Part shown: piece by piece, positions 33,416 to 45,788 of the stretch
Position numbering within the stretch: position 1 is the first letter of the stretch
Layout: every line of letters begins with the position of its first letter
NCBI GenBank assembly: GCA_964569015.1
Contig: CAZMSN010000003.1
Span: forward strand, 31,323-95,322
Length of the DNA stretch: 64,000 bases
Direction: 5' to 3'
From: CAYQEC01 sp964569015
Lineage (GTDB): Bacteria > Actinomycetota > Acidimicrobiia > Spongiisociales > UBA5794
Made by a program: the position numbers and the translations under genes
Notes under the pieces: generated by a model
Told to the model about the DNA's origin: nothing
Database searches by the model: none
Seen by the model: only the letters and a program-made list of their open reading frames with translations

Positions 33416-34562
33416 ACGCCGGGACGCTGGTGCTCGCCGATGGGGAACGTTTTGGAGGTGTGTCGGTCGGCGCCGAAGGCGTGGCGACCGGCGAGGTGGT
33501 GTTCAACACCGCCATGGCCGGGTACCAGGAGATCGTGACCGATCCGTCCTACGCCGGCCAGATCGTGGTGATGACGGCTCCCCACATCGGCAACTACGGG
33601 ACCAACCCAGGAGACTCCCAATCTGAGGCGCCCCATTGCACTGGTCTGGTGGTGCGCTCGATGAGCCCGCGAGCTTCCAGCTGGAGGTCCGAGGAAGGCT
33701 TCGACTCCTACCTGCGCCGGCACGGCGTGGTGGTCCTCTCGGAGGTGGACACCCGGCGGCTGACCCGCCACATCCGTGATCACGGAGCCCAACCGGCCGC
33801 CATGGGCGCAGGGATCTCTCCGGCCGAGCTGGCGGAGAAGGCGGCGGCGGCGCCCCGCATGGAAGGCCAGGACCTGACCCGTCTCGTCACGACCGCCCGG
33901 CCGTATCGGATCGATGCCGAAGGGCCGACCCGGGGAAGGGTCGTCGCCTACGATTTCGGGCTGAAGCGCGACATTCTCCGCCACCTCGCCCACCGCGGCT
34001 TCGAGGTGGTGGTGGTGCCTGCGACCACATCGGCCGACGCCGTGCTGGCGGAATCGCCGCAGGGCGTCTTCCTCTCCAACGGCCCGGGGGATCCGGAGCC
34101 CCTCGTCGAGCCGGTTGAGGCGGTGAGGGCTCTGCTGGGGAGAGTTCCGATCTTCGGGATCTGTCTCGGGCATCAGGTGCTCGGGCTGGCACTGGGGGCG
34201 GAGACCTTCAAGCTCCCGTTCGGCCATCACGGTGGCAATCATCCGGTGCGCTGTCTCGCCGACGGGACAATCGAGATCACCTCTCAGAACCACGGGTTCG
34301 CGGTGGACCTCTGGCCTTTGGCCCATCGTGTGGCGCCGCCGCCGACGCAACCTGCCGGACCGGAGCTGCTCCCGCCGCCGGTGGAAGGGCCCTTCGGTGT
34401 CGTGGTGGCGACCCACCAGAACCTCAACGACGGCACACTCGAAGGGTTCGAATGCCGGGATGTCCCCGCCTTCTCGGTCCAGTACCACCCGGAGGCGGCG
34501 CCCGGGCCGAGCGACGCGACTTCCCACTTCGACCGTTTTGTCGATCTGATGGCGGTGGGGTG

Positions 34563-34563
<1 letters not shown>
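33412..34563 (+). CDS. carA: Carbamoyl-phosphate synthase small (glutaminase) subunit
   Basis: 383 residues from GTG 33412, which overlaps the pyrC stop. The N-terminal CPSase domain has FNTAMAGYQEIVTDPSYAGQ. The class I glutamine amidotransferase domain carries the nucleophile Cys in FGICLGHQVLGLALG, then SQNHGFAVD and the catalytic His/Glu in VQYHPEAAPGP. It feeds ammonia to CarB. The longer upstream frame is an artefact inside pyrC. Confidence 0.95.
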
Positions 34564-37809
<3,246 letters not shown>

Positions 37810-37817
<8 letters not shown>

Positions 37818-38721
37818 TCTGAACGTTCGCCTCGGGAGCCATGTGATGCAGTCGCCGCTGGTGGCGGCGAGCGGCACGGTGGGGTCCGTGGTCGACTGCG
37901 CCGACGTGAGCGCCTTCGATGTCTATGGAGCTGCGGTCGCCAAGTCTGTGAGCAGGGAGCCTTGGCCGGGGCAGCCGGCGCCGCGACTCGCGCCCATTGC
38001 TGTGGGCATGCTCAACGGCATCGGGATCCAGAACCCGGGGATCGATGCCTGGGTGGAGCAGTACGGCTCGAGGCTGGCCGGTGCTCCTACGCAGGTGTGG
38101 GGCTCGGCAGTCGGCAACGATCCGGCGGAGTTCGCGGAGGTCACCGAGGGCCTGGCCGCGGCGGGAGTCGCTGCGATCGAGCTGAACCTGTCGTGTCCCA
38201 ATCTCGAGCAGGGCCGCATGTTTGCACTCGATGCGTCGGCAGCGGCCGCGGTCGTGGCCGCGGTGCGGGAGACGACCACGCTTCCGGTCGGAGCCAAGCT
38301 GTCACCGAACGCCGAGGACATCGTCGCAGTCGCCGACGCGGTAGCGACCGGCGGTGCCGATTGGGTCGTGCTGACCAATTCGGTGTGGGGGATGGCCATC
38401 GACGTCGAGAAGCGCCGCCCGGTGCTGTCGCGGGGCGTTGGCGGCTACTCCGGGCTCGCACTGAAGCCGATCGCCATGCGCTGCGTGTGGGAGGTGCATG
38501 AGGCGCTGCCTGGCCTTCCCATCGTTGGATGCGGCGGAGTGCGCACCGGATCCGACGTGGCGGAGTACCTGCTCGCCGGGGCGTCGGCGGTGATGATCGG
38601 TACTGCCCACTTCGCCGAGCCCCGGTGCGGGGCGCGCATCATCGGAGAGCTGGCGCGGTACTGCCGGCGCCACGGCGTCACCGCCGTGGCAGACCTCGTC
38701 GGAGGTGCCGCCGCGTGGTGA
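37810..38721 (+). CDS. pyrD: Dihydroorotate dehydrogenase, class 1
   Basis: 303 residues from GTG 37810, overlapping carB by 8 nt. FMN-barrel motifs: VGMLNGIGIQNPGIDAW, the catalytic Cys in IELNLSCPNLEQGRMF (class 1 rather than the Ser of class 2), KLSPNAEDIVAVADAV, and IVGCGGVRTGSDVAEYLLAG. The sequence looks most like class 1B enzymes, which usually need the iron-sulfur/FAD subunit PyrK. No pyrK is in the operon, so the electron acceptor is unclear. Most actinomycetes use a membrane-linked class 2 enzyme instead. Confidence 0.9.
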
Positions 38722-39443
38722 GCAATCGCCCTCCCATCCTGGTGGCGCTGGACCTGCCGACTGGCGAAGAAGCCGTGCGCCTCGCCAAGAGCGTCGCTCC
38801 CCACGTCGGAGGCTTCAAGATCGGTCTGGGGCTGCTCTATGGCCCCGGGGCCGCGGTGACGACCGCTCTTGTGTCCTTCGGCCTGCCGGTGCTGGTGGAC
38901 GCCAAGCTGCACGACATTCCGAGCCAGGTCGGGGCCGCGTCACGGCGGCTCGGCCGTCTTGGTGCCCGCTGGGTGACGGCGCACGTGGCCGGGGGAGTGG
39001 CGATGCTAGAAGCGGCGGCCGAGGGCCTCGGCGAGACATCGGGCGGCTCGGCCGGCGTGCTCGGAGTCACCGTTCTCACCAGTCTCGACGGGGCTGCGCT
39101 GAGCGCGGTGGGCATTGCCGCAACGCCCGGCAAGCTCGTGTCGAGCATGGCGAAGGCGGCGGCGAGGTCGGGATGCGAGGGACTGGTGTGCTCCCCTCGA
39201 GAGCTGCAAGTGGTGGCGACGGTGGCACCCGAGCTGATCAAGGTGACCCCGGGGATTCGTCCTCAGGGAGTCGAGACCGGTGACCAGAGCAGGATCGGCA
39301 CTCCGGCTTTCGCCATTGCTCGTGGAGCCGACTGGCTGGTGGTGGGACGGGCCATCACGGGGGCGGCCGATCCGGTAGCCGCCGCGGCGGCGATCGCGGC
39401 TGAGGTGAAGACGGTGATCCCGGAGTCGGGCGTCGACGCTTGA
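38718..39443 (+). CDS. pyrF: Orotidine 5'-phosphate decarboxylase
   Basis: 241 residues from GTG 38718 (GTG 38715 is also in frame), overlapping the pyrD stop. The catalytic DxKxxD tetrad is in VDAKLHDIPSQVG; the phosphate-binding region is VTPGIRPQG and WLVVGRAITGAADP. It is the short bacterial type I form, not the longer mycobacterial type. It decarboxylates OMP to UMP and completes the pathway encoded by this operon except for orotate phosphoribosyltransferase (pyrE), which is not in the window. Confidence 0.93.
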   Translation: MSNRPPILVALDLPTGEEAVRLAKSVAPHVGGFKIGLGLLYGPGAAVTTALVSFGLPVLVDAKLHDIPSQVGAASRRLGRLGARWVTAHVAGGVAMLEAAAEGLGETSGGSAGVLGVTVLTSLDGAALSAVGIAATPGKLVSSMAKAAARSGCEGLVCSPRELQVVATVAPELIKVTPGIRPQGVETGDQSRIGTPAFAIARGADWLVVGRAITGAADPVAAAAAIAAEVKTVIPESGVDA

Positions 39444-39477
39444 TAGAGTGCCGGAGTCATCGGGAGGAGATGCACAC

Positions 39478-39786
39478 ATGCCACCGAAGCTGACCGCGGA
39501 ACAGCGCATGGCGGCGCTCGGCAAGGCGGCGGAAGCCCGCCGGGTGCGTGCCGAGATCAAAGAGCTGCTGCGAACGGGCTCGCTCAGTCTGGCCGAGGTC
39601 CTGGAAAGGGCCGAGGTGGACGACGTTGTGGCCAGGATCAAGGTGACCTCTCTGCTGGTCGCCCTGCCGGGCATGGGCAAGGTCAAGGCGAAGCGGCTGA
39701 TGGAGGAACAGGGCATCGCGGAGAATCGGAGAATCCGGGGGCTCGGATGGCGCCAGCGCGCCGCGCTGCTCTCTGTCCTCTCTTGA
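39478..39786 (+). CDS. mihF: Actinobacterial integration host factor (mIHF)
   Basis: 102 residues from ATG 39478, with GGGAGGAGA about 8 nt upstream. It is basic and helical; the helix-two-turn-helix DNA-binding region is LLVALPGMGKVKAKRLMEEQ, followed by RIRGLGWRQRAALL. mIHF is an essential nucleoid-associated protein of actinomycetes, unrelated in sequence to proteobacterial IHF. The pyrF-mihF-(kinase)-rpoZ order is an actinomycete hallmark and supports the taxonomic call. Confidence 0.93.
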   Translation: MPPKLTAEQRMAALGKAAEARRVRAEIKELLRTGSLSLAEVLERAEVDDVVARIKVTSLLVALPGMGKVKAKRLMEEQGIAENRRIRGLGWRQRAALLSVLS

Positions 39787-39838
39787 GCCGGCTGGCCCAC
39801 GGGCGCGAGGCGGCCAGCCGGTACCGAGAGCGCGCAAG

Positions 39839-40390
39839 ATGATCATCACGATCTCCGGGAAGCCGGGCTCGGGGAAGAGCACGGTGGCGAAGGCGCTCGC
39901 TCTGCGGCTCGGACTCGACCACGTCTCAGCGGGCGACTTCATGCGTGAGATGGCGGAAGAGCGTGGAATATCGGTGCTGGAGCTGTCCCGGATCGCCGAG
40001 GCGGACGAGGATATCGATCGGGAGATCGATGAGCGGAGCCGCCGGCTGGGGGAGACGCGGGACGGATTCGTGATCGATTCCCGGCTGGCCTGGTACTTCA
40101 TTCCGAGGGCCTTCAAGGTGTTCCTGGACGTCAGTCTGGACGTAGCGGCGGCCCGCATCTATGGGGATCGCCGGGGGACCGAGGAGGAGAACGTCGATCT
40201 GGAGGCGACTCGACGCAACACCGAGGCGCGCCGGGTATCGGAATCGAAGCGGTACGCGAGCTACTACGGAATCGACTACCTCGACGCGATCAACTACGAC
40301 CTCGTGGTCGACACGTCGGCTCTCGACGTCGAAGGGATCGTCGACACGATCGTGGCATACGTGGCGGAGAGGGGCGAAGGCAGGGGCTGA
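39839..40390 (+). CDS. Archaeal-type cytidylate kinase-like P-loop kinase
   Basis: 183 residues. Walker A is IITISGKPGSGKSTVAKALA; next come DHVSAGDFMREMAEERG and GFVIDSRLAWYFIPRAFKVF. The C-terminus has SESKRYASYYGIDYLDAINY and DLVVDTSALDVEGIVDTIV. This matches the archaeal-type CMP kinase family rather than bacterial Cmk or Gmk. In actinomycetes guanylate kinase (gmk) normally sits exactly here, between mihF and rpoZ, and its signatures are absent. The substrate is uncertain: CMP/dCMP is the family expectation. It starts 52 nt after mihF. Confidence 0.82.
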   Translation: MIITISGKPGSGKSTVAKALALRLGLDHVSAGDFMREMAEERGISVLELSRIAEADEDIDREIDERSRRLGETRDGFVIDSRLAWYFIPRAFKVFLDVSLDVAAARIYGDRRGTEEENVDLEATRRNTEARRVSESKRYASYYGIDYLDAINYDLVVDTSALDVEGIVDTIVAYVAERGEGRG

Positions 40391-40405
40391 GTTCCTCGGG
40401 CGGCC

Positions 40406-40411
40406 TATACT
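40406..40411 (+). promoter_or_regulatory. -10-like element before rpoZ
   Basis: TATACT lies 90 nt before rpoZ in the intergenic region, directly after the kinase gene. No convincing -35 box accompanies it. The leader between it and rpoZ contains GC-rich palindromic sequence (GCGCGAGCGTGAGCGCGCGC). Confidence 0.35.
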
Positions 40412-40501
40412 CCGGGAGCCGGTCGGCGCGAGCGTGAGCGCGCGCTTAGCGGCTCGACCGTAGAGGTCGAAGCATCAAGACCCAGGAGAAGCCATCCCGT
40501 C

Positions 40502-40732
40502 ATGATCGACCCACCCATCGGACGCGTACTCGCGAAGGCCAACTCGTCACGCTTCGGGCTCGTGGTCCTGGCGGCACGTCGTGCCCGTCAGATCAATGCC
40601 TACTTCAATCAGTTGGGGGATGGCTTCGGGAGCTATGTGCCGCCGCAGGTTCATTCGCTGTCACGAAAGCCGCTCTCGATCGCCTTCGAGGAGATCGACA
40701 ACGACAAGGTCGTGATCGATACCGAGGAGTAG
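40502..40732 (+). CDS. rpoZ: RNA polymerase omega subunit
   Basis: 76 residues from ATG 40502. The omega core RFGLVVLAARRARQINAYFN is followed by a basic/aromatic spacer and the C-terminal LSIAFEEIDNDKVVID. Omega stabilises the RNA polymerase beta' subunit. It is followed 4 nt later by coaBC, a conserved pairing in actinomycetes. Confidence 0.92.
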   Translation: MIDPPIGRVLAKANSSRFGLVVLAARRARQINAYFNQLGDGFGSYVPPQVHSLSRKPLSIAFEEIDNDKVVIDTEE

Positions 40733-40736
40733 CACC

Positions 40737-41933
40737 GTGCTGGCCGGGCGACATGTCGTGCTCGGGGTCTCTGGCGGGGTGGCGGCATACAAGACCGTCT
40801 CTCTCGCCCGGCGGCTCGTCGAGCGAGGGGCCGCCGTTCGTACCGTGATGACGGAGTCGGCGGTCTGCTTCGTGGGTCCGCCGACTCTGGCGGCCGTGAC
40901 GGGTCGTCATCCTGTGATTGGCCTGTTCGATGACGAAGACGTCGCTCCTCACATCACACTCGGCCAGTGGGCCGACGTCGTGGTGGTGGCGCCTGCGACC
41001 GCCGCCACGATTGCACGGATCGCCATTGGGCTCTCGGAGGACGCGCTCAGTGCCACGGTGCTGGCGACGAGTGCCCCGGTCGTGATCGCTCCCGCAATGC
41101 ACACCCAGATGTGGGAACACCCCGCGACCCAGCGGAACGTTGCCACGCTCGAGGCCGACGGATGTCACCGGGTGGGGCCGGCCACCGGCGAGCTCGCGGG
41201 GGGTGACGAGGGCGTCGGACGCATGGCGGAGCCCGAGGAGATCCTCGAAATCATCGAGATGGTCGTGGGACCCCGGCCGCTCGCCGGGTGGCGGGTCCTA
41301 GTGACCGCCGGGGGCACACGGGAGCCGATCGATCCGGTGCGATACATCGGGAATCATTCATCGGGGAAGATGGGCAACGCGCTCGCGGTGGAAGCGGCGC
41401 GGCGGGGCGCCGACGTGACGTTGGTGACGGCGGCCCCGGCCCCGGCCCACCCCGGCATCGATGTGGTGACAGTCGACACCGCCGAGGAGTTGGCCGAGGC
41501 GGCGTGGTCGATCGCCGGAGGGATGGACGTGGCGGTCATGGCGGCGGCGGTCGCCGATTTCAGGCCGAAGGTGGCAGAGACGTCGAAGATGCGCCGTGAC
41601 GAAGGAGTCCCCACCTTGACGCTCGAGCCAACCCCGGACGTGTTGGCCGGGATCGCCGCCATGGATCCACGTCCCTTCCTGGTGGGCTTCGCCGCCGAGA
41701 CCGGTTCACTGGACGAGGCCGCCGTCAAGGCCGAACGGAAGGGCGTCGACCTCCTCGTCGGGAACGATGTCACCAAGGAAGGGTCCGGCTTCGGCAGCGA
41801 CACGAACGAGGTGGTCGTCATCACTCCCGGGGGCGCCGCCACGGCCTGGCCGTTGCTGTCCAAGGAGGACGTGGCCGCCCGTCTGTGGGATCGCATCGTG
41901 GAGCTACGATCCGGTTCCGGAGCGGAACTCTGA
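40737..41933 (+). CDS. coaBC: Bifunctional phosphopantothenoylcysteine decarboxylase / phosphopantothenate-cysteine ligase
   Basis: 398 residues from GTG 40737, with GAGGAG 7 nt upstream. The N-terminal CoaC flavoprotein domain has GVSGGVAAYKTVSLARRL and PAMHTQMWEHPATQRN. The C-terminal CoaB domain has VTAGGTREPIDPVRYIGNHS, the SGKMG loop and MAAAVADFRPK with the K-rich ligase loop. It performs two steps from phosphopantothenate to phosphopantetheine in CoA synthesis. The E. coli-type catalytic Cys near GRM is not present (GGDEGVGRM), which from memory is also the case in mycobacterial CoaBC. Confidence 0.94.
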   Translation: MLAGRHVVLGVSGGVAAYKTVSLARRLVERGAAVRTVMTESAVCFVGPPTLAAVTGRHPVIGLFDDEDVAPHITLGQWADVVVVAPATAATIARIAIGLSEDALSATVLATSAPVVIAPAMHTQMWEHPATQRNVATLEADGCHRVGPATGELAGGDEGVGRMAEPEEILEIIEMVVGPRPLAGWRVLVTAGGTREPIDPVRYIGNHSSGKMGNALAVEAARRGADVTLVTAAPAPAHPGIDVVTVDTAEELAEAAWSIAGGMDVAVMAAAVADFRPKVAETSKMRRDEGVPTLTLEPTPDVLAGIAAMDPRPFLVGFAAETGSLDEAAVKAERKGVDLLVGNDVTKEGSGFGSDTNEVVVITPGGAATAWPLLSKEDVAARLWDRIVELRSGSGAEL

Positions 41934-43754
41934 CGAGGATCGCCCAAGTCGTCCCGGACCTCCCTACGTTCTCGGTTGACGACGGCTTCTCCTACCGAAT
42001 ACCGGATGCCCTCGATGGGGTGGTGGTGGGCTCGGTGGTGCGGGTTCCGCTCGGGGGCCGCCGGGTGCGTGGCTACGTCGTCGATGTGCGCGAGTCACGG
42101 GAGCGCAGCGACCTGAAGGACCTTGGGTCGATCTCAGGGGATCTCCCGGTGTTCACCGACCGGCTGCTGGACACGCTGCGATGGGCCGCCATGCACTACG
42201 TTGCCCCGGTGGCCACGCTGTTGGGAAAGGCGGCGCCGCCCAATCTCCCGCGCGGGGGCCTTCCCTCTCGACCGGCGGTGACGATGGGACATCCGTCCCC
42301 TCTCCCGGAACTGACGGAGACCCTCGTGGCGGGTCGCCACGGCCGCCCGGTCTACCTGGTCGGTTCCGGGCCATGGGTCGGGGCCGCCGCCGGCCTGGCT
42401 GCCCCCTTGATCGCAGCAGGGCGCAACGTGGGGATCGTTCTCCCGACGCTGGCGGAAGCGGACAGCCTGGGAGAGGAGCTGAGGGGCGTCTTGGGCCCTC
42501 GCGTCCTGTTGGCGTCGTCGTCCCTGCCGGCCCGTGAGGTCACCGAAGTGTGGCTGGAGGCGCAGCTCGGCAACGGGCGCCTGGTCGTGGGGACGCGTGA
42601 GATAGCGTTGTGGCCCCTCGGCGGCCCTGCGCTGTGGATTGTGATCGAAGAGGGCCGCAGGGCCATGAAGGCACCGCAGACTCCAACGCTGCACGTGCGC
42701 GACATCTTGCGGCGCCGGGCTGCCATCGAGCGGTCGGGCCTGGTCTTCGCAGGACCGGTGCCGACCGTCGAGACCGTTGCCCGCGGGGTGGAAGTCCGCG
42801 AGCCACCCCAGCGCGTCTGGCCGCTGATCGAGGTGATGGATCGGTCGAGCGAGCCGCCGGGTGGTGGCGTGGTGATGGAGGCGACGCGGCGGGCGATCGC
42901 GGGGGCACTGAGCCGCGGCGAGCGGGTCTTCGTGTTCGTGTCTCGGCGCGGGTATGCCCCGGCGTTCCGCTGCGTGCGCTGCCGGACCCTGCGGCGATGC
43001 CCGCAGTGCGGGGCCGGACCGGACAAGGGGGACGAGTGTCGTCGTTGTGGGGCGACGTTGGGGCCATGTCCCGAATGTGGCGGCAGGCGCTTCGAACCGC
43101 TCGGTGCCGGGGTCGGCAGGGTTTTGGACGAGCTGCGGGGGCGCTTCCGCGGCGCGGTGGGGCCGGCGGGCGGTCACCGGCCGGTCTGGGTGGGAACGGA
43201 GCGGGACTTGCCGTCGATTCATGAAGCGGCGCTCACGGTGGCGGTCGATGCTGATGCGCTGCTGCTGGCGCCGCACTATCGGGCAGAGGAGGATGCGCTG
43301 CGCCTCCTGGCGCGGCTGGCGGGTTTGGTACAGCGCGGCCGTGGTCATCGATGCGTGGTGCAGACAGGGCAGCCGCATCATCGAGTGATGGTCACCCTGC
43401 GGCGGGGACGGCCGGGGGCGTTCCTCGCGCTGCTGGCCGAGGAGCGATCCGGGGCAGGGTTTCCGCCCGCTACCGAGCTGATTGCCCTGGAGGTGGAGGG
43501 CGGGGATACCGACATCGACNNNNNNNNNNNNNNNNNNNNNNNNNNNNNNNNNNNNNNNNNNNNNNNNNNNNNNNNNNNNNNNNNNNNNNNNNNNNNNNNN
43601 NNNNNNNNNNNNNNNNNNNCGGGGTGGGCGCCAGCGCTGGCTGATCCAGGGTGACCGGCTCCACGAGGTGCGAGTACGGCTGCGGCGGCTGGTGCAGGGA
43701 TGGCGCGATGCCGGTTCACGGGTGCGTATCGACGCCGATCCGATCGATCTGTGA
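41930..43754 (+). CDS. priA: PriA-like primosomal protein N' (interrupted by a scaffold gap)
   Basis: The N-terminal DNA-binding domain starts TRIAQVVPDLPTFSVDDGFS. The helicase core is degenerate: Walker A is replaced by GSGPWVGAAAG and the DEEH box by VIEEGRR, as in actinobacterial PriA. Zinc-binding Cys pairs remain (RCVRCRTLRRCPQCG; ECRRCGATLGPCPECGG). A 100-N gap at 43520-43619 breaks the gene. After the gap the true C-terminus (QRWLIQGDRLHEVRVRLRRL ending IDADPIDL) is in another frame and stops at 43754, so the real gap length should be a multiple of 3. The start is unclear: CTG 41930 overlaps the coaBC stop as CTGA; GTG 41885 is the alternative. Roughly 40-75 residues are estimated missing from usual family length. 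Confidence 0.82.
43520..43619. other. Assembly gap (100 N)
   Basis: Exactly 100 N, the usual placeholder for a scaffold gap of unknown size. It lies inside the 3' third of priA. The flanking priA segments are in different frames relative to this placeholder, so the length is not real. Confidence 0.98.
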
Positions 43755-43787
43755 GACAGGGGTAGCAGAGCTAGAGTTCCGAACGAT

Positions 43788-44291
43788 ATGGCTCTCTACC
43801 CAATGAGGACGTTCGGTGATCCGGTGCTGCGCACCCGAGCCGAGCCGATAGACGAGATCACGAGCGCCTTGGAGCGGCTCGTGGACGACATGCTGGAGAC
43901 GATGTACGACGCCCCGGGGGTGGGGCTGGCGGCTCCGCAGATCGGCGTGTCGAAGCGCCTGTTCGTGGGTGACGTGGGCGAGGGCCCGTTGGTGATGGTG
44001 AATCCCGAGCTCGTGGAGACCTCGGGCGAGTGGACCTTCGACGAGGGGTGCCTCTCGGTGCCGGGGTACTTCTGGTCCATCAGCCGGGCCAGCTTCGCTC
44101 GGGCACGGGGCCTCGATCTGGACGGCAACCAGATCGAGCTTGCGGGCGACGAGCTCCTGGGTCGCCTCCTCCAGCACGAGATCGACCACCTCGAAGGGGT
44201 CCTCTTGCTGGAACGGCTGCCGCGGCGTGTCCGGAGGCAGGCGTTGCGCGATCTTCGCGAGGAGGCGCTCGGTCTGCGCGGGATGGCGTGA
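43788..44291 (+). CDS. def: Peptide deformylase
   Basis: 167 residues from ATG 43788. The three family motifs are intact: GVGLAAPQIGV (motif 1), EGCLSVPGYF with the metal-binding Cys (motif 2) and LLQHEIDHLEG with HExxH (motif 3). It removes the formyl group from nascent proteins. It shares one base with fmt (TGATG), whose product adds that formyl group to initiator tRNA. Confidence 0.95.
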   Translation: MALYPMRTFGDPVLRTRAEPIDEITSALERLVDDMLETMYDAPGVGLAAPQIGVSKRLFVGDVGEGPLVMVNPELVETSGEWTFDEGCLSVPGYFWSISRASFARARGLDLDGNQIELAGDELLGRLLQHEIDHLEGVLLLERLPRRVRRQALRDLREEALGLRGMA

Positions 44292-45211
44292 TGAGGGTCG
44301 CCTTCCTCGGCACGCCAGGTTCCGCGGTACCGACGCTGGCGGCGCTCCTGGATATCGTGGATGTCGATGTGGTGATCACCCGCCCAGATCGGCCTCGTGG
44401 CCGTAGCCGGCACCCGGTGCCGCCCCCGCTGAAGCTCTCGGCGGCCGAATGGGGATTGCACGTCGAGCAGCCCGACGACCACCGCCGACTTCACGGCATC
44501 CTCGAGGGGCGAGGCCTCGATCTCGCCGTGGTCGTCGCCTATGGGCGCATCATCCGCCCCGAGACCCTGCATACCACCCGCATCGGGTTCATCAACCTGC
44601 ACTTCTCCCTGCTGCCCCGGTGGCGGGGGGCTGCTCCGGTGGAACGAGCCATCCTGGCCGGCGACGACAGCACCGGGGTATCGCTGATGCTGATGGACGA
44701 AGGCGTCGACACCGGTCCGGTCATCTCGGTGGTCGAGACCGACATCGGAGCCGATGAGACGGGCGGCACTCTCACCGGCAGGCTGGCCCACCTCGGTGCC
44801 GACCTGGTGACAGACGGGCTGATCCCCTTCGCCACCGGTGACCTCCAGCCGGCGCCTCAGATGGAAACGGGGGCCGTGATGGCCCCGATGCTGTCCACCG
44901 CGGAGGCCCAGATCAATCCGGGAGCGGACTCGGGACTCGTGGCACGAATGGTGCGCGCCTTCAATCCTCGCCCGGGCGCTTGGCTGTCGGCGGCGGGGGA
45001 GCGTCTCAAGGTCCTCGAGACCGCTGCGTCGGGGGAGGTCGTCGACACAGGGTGTATCGACATCATCGGGGGTGTGCCCCATCTCGGGGTGAGGGACGGG
45101 GCCCTCGAACTCCGCCTCATCCAGCCGGCGGGCACGCGCACGATCAGCGGACGTGACTGGGCGAACGGCCGCAGGGGCGAGGGCGCGGTGCTCGATTCGA
45201 TGGGTGGCTGA
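44291..45211 (+). CDS. fmt: Methionyl-tRNA formyltransferase
   Basis: 306 residues from ATG 44291. The formyltransferase domain begins MRVAFLGTPGSAVPTLAALL and has the catalytic INLHFSLLPRWRGAAPVERA with the later EGVDTGPVI. The C-terminal OB-like tRNA-binding domain includes RAFNPRPGAWLS. It formylates Met-tRNAfMet. The downstream gene is convergent with a gap of 24 nt and no clear terminator. Confidence 0.94.
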   Translation: MRVAFLGTPGSAVPTLAALLDIVDVDVVITRPDRPRGRSRHPVPPPLKLSAAEWGLHVEQPDDHRRLHGILEGRGLDLAVVVAYGRIIRPETLHTTRIGFINLHFSLLPRWRGAAPVERAILAGDDSTGVSLMLMDEGVDTGPVISVVETDIGADETGGTLTGRLAHLGADLVTDGLIPFATGDLQPAPQMETGAVMAPMLSTAEAQINPGADSGLVARMVRAFNPRPGAWLSAAGERLKVLETAASGEVVDTGCIDIIGGVPHLGVRDGALELRLIQPAGTRTISGRDWANGRRGEGAVLDSMGG

Positions 45212-45235
45212 CGGCGTCCTGGGGCGGGAGGGGCC

Positions 45236-45718
45236 TCACGCCTGCTGCCGGGCACCGATCTGTCGCAGCAGCAGGACCACAAAACCGACGCCGGCGCTGG
45301 CCACGATGACGAAGAGACCGATCTCGGGAGAGGCAACCTGCCCTTGCGCGACCTTTCCTGTGACCCGCTCGATGTCGAGCAAGCTCACGACCGAGACCGT
45401 GACGGCGCCGAGGGCCACCAGCCCGTAGAGCACCCCCAGCGCCTCGCGTCCCACCTGGGTGGAGATGATGGCCAGCAGGATGAGCGCGCCCCCGAGCACC
45501 ACGGTCATGGGGCCGTCCGCGTCCATGCCGAGGGTGGCGGTGCTTCCCGCGCTGGTGCTGGTCATCGAGCCCCACGGCAGGAAGGAGCCGGCGAGGACCG
45601 CGAACCCGGAGAGGACCATCAACCAGTCGGCGAGTCGTACGGCCTGCCAGCGGCCCTTCTCGAGCTTTTCAGGGGCCGCTTCGTGAGGCATCACCTCGAG
45701 GGGTTCTTCATCAGGCAT
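45236..45718 (-). CDS. Four-helix integral membrane protein, unknown function
   Basis: 160 residues. An acidic cytoplasmic N-terminus (MPDEEPLEVMPHEAAPEKLE) precedes four predicted helices: LADWLMVLSGFAVLAGSFLP, GPMTVVLGGALILLAIISTQ, LGVLYGLVALGAVTVSVVSL and EIGLFVIVASAGVGFVVLLL. The start at 45718 is preferred over 45802 because AGGAGG lies 8 nt upstream on the minus strand. It sits 70 nt downstream of the PPK2 gene on the same strand and could be co-transcribed. The family is not recognised. Confidence 0.7.
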   Translation of the reverse strand: MPDEEPLEVMPHEAAPEKLEKGRWQAVRLADWLMVLSGFAVLAGSFLPWGSMTSTSAGSTATLGMDADGPMTVVLGGALILLAIISTQVGREALGVLYGLVALGAVTVSVVSLLDIERVTGKVAQGQVASPEIGLFVIVASAGVGFVVLLLRQIGARQQA

Positions 45719-45788
45719 TGTCGACCTCCTGCGGGACGGCATGGGTGCTGCGGATGTCAGTGTCGCAGAGCGCGGCCGGTATCTGGTG

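Noticed and set aside
39839..40390. Annotation as guanylate kinase from its position
   Set aside because: Sequence motifs are those of archaeal-type cytidylate kinase; position alone is not enough.
41180..41230. Missing catalytic Cys in the CoaC domain as evidence of inactivity
   Set aside because: From memory the same position is non-Cys in mycobacterial CoaBC, so it is probably a normal lineage feature.
41885..43654. priA frame ending at 43654 after the N gap
   Set aside because: Those ten terminal residues do not resemble PriA. The frame ending at 43754 does, so the stop at 43654 is an artefact of the placeholder length.
43844..43851. GCCGATAG resembling the sigma-28-like box
   Set aside because: Inside def coding sequence with no CTCA box 16-17 nt upstream; treated as chance.
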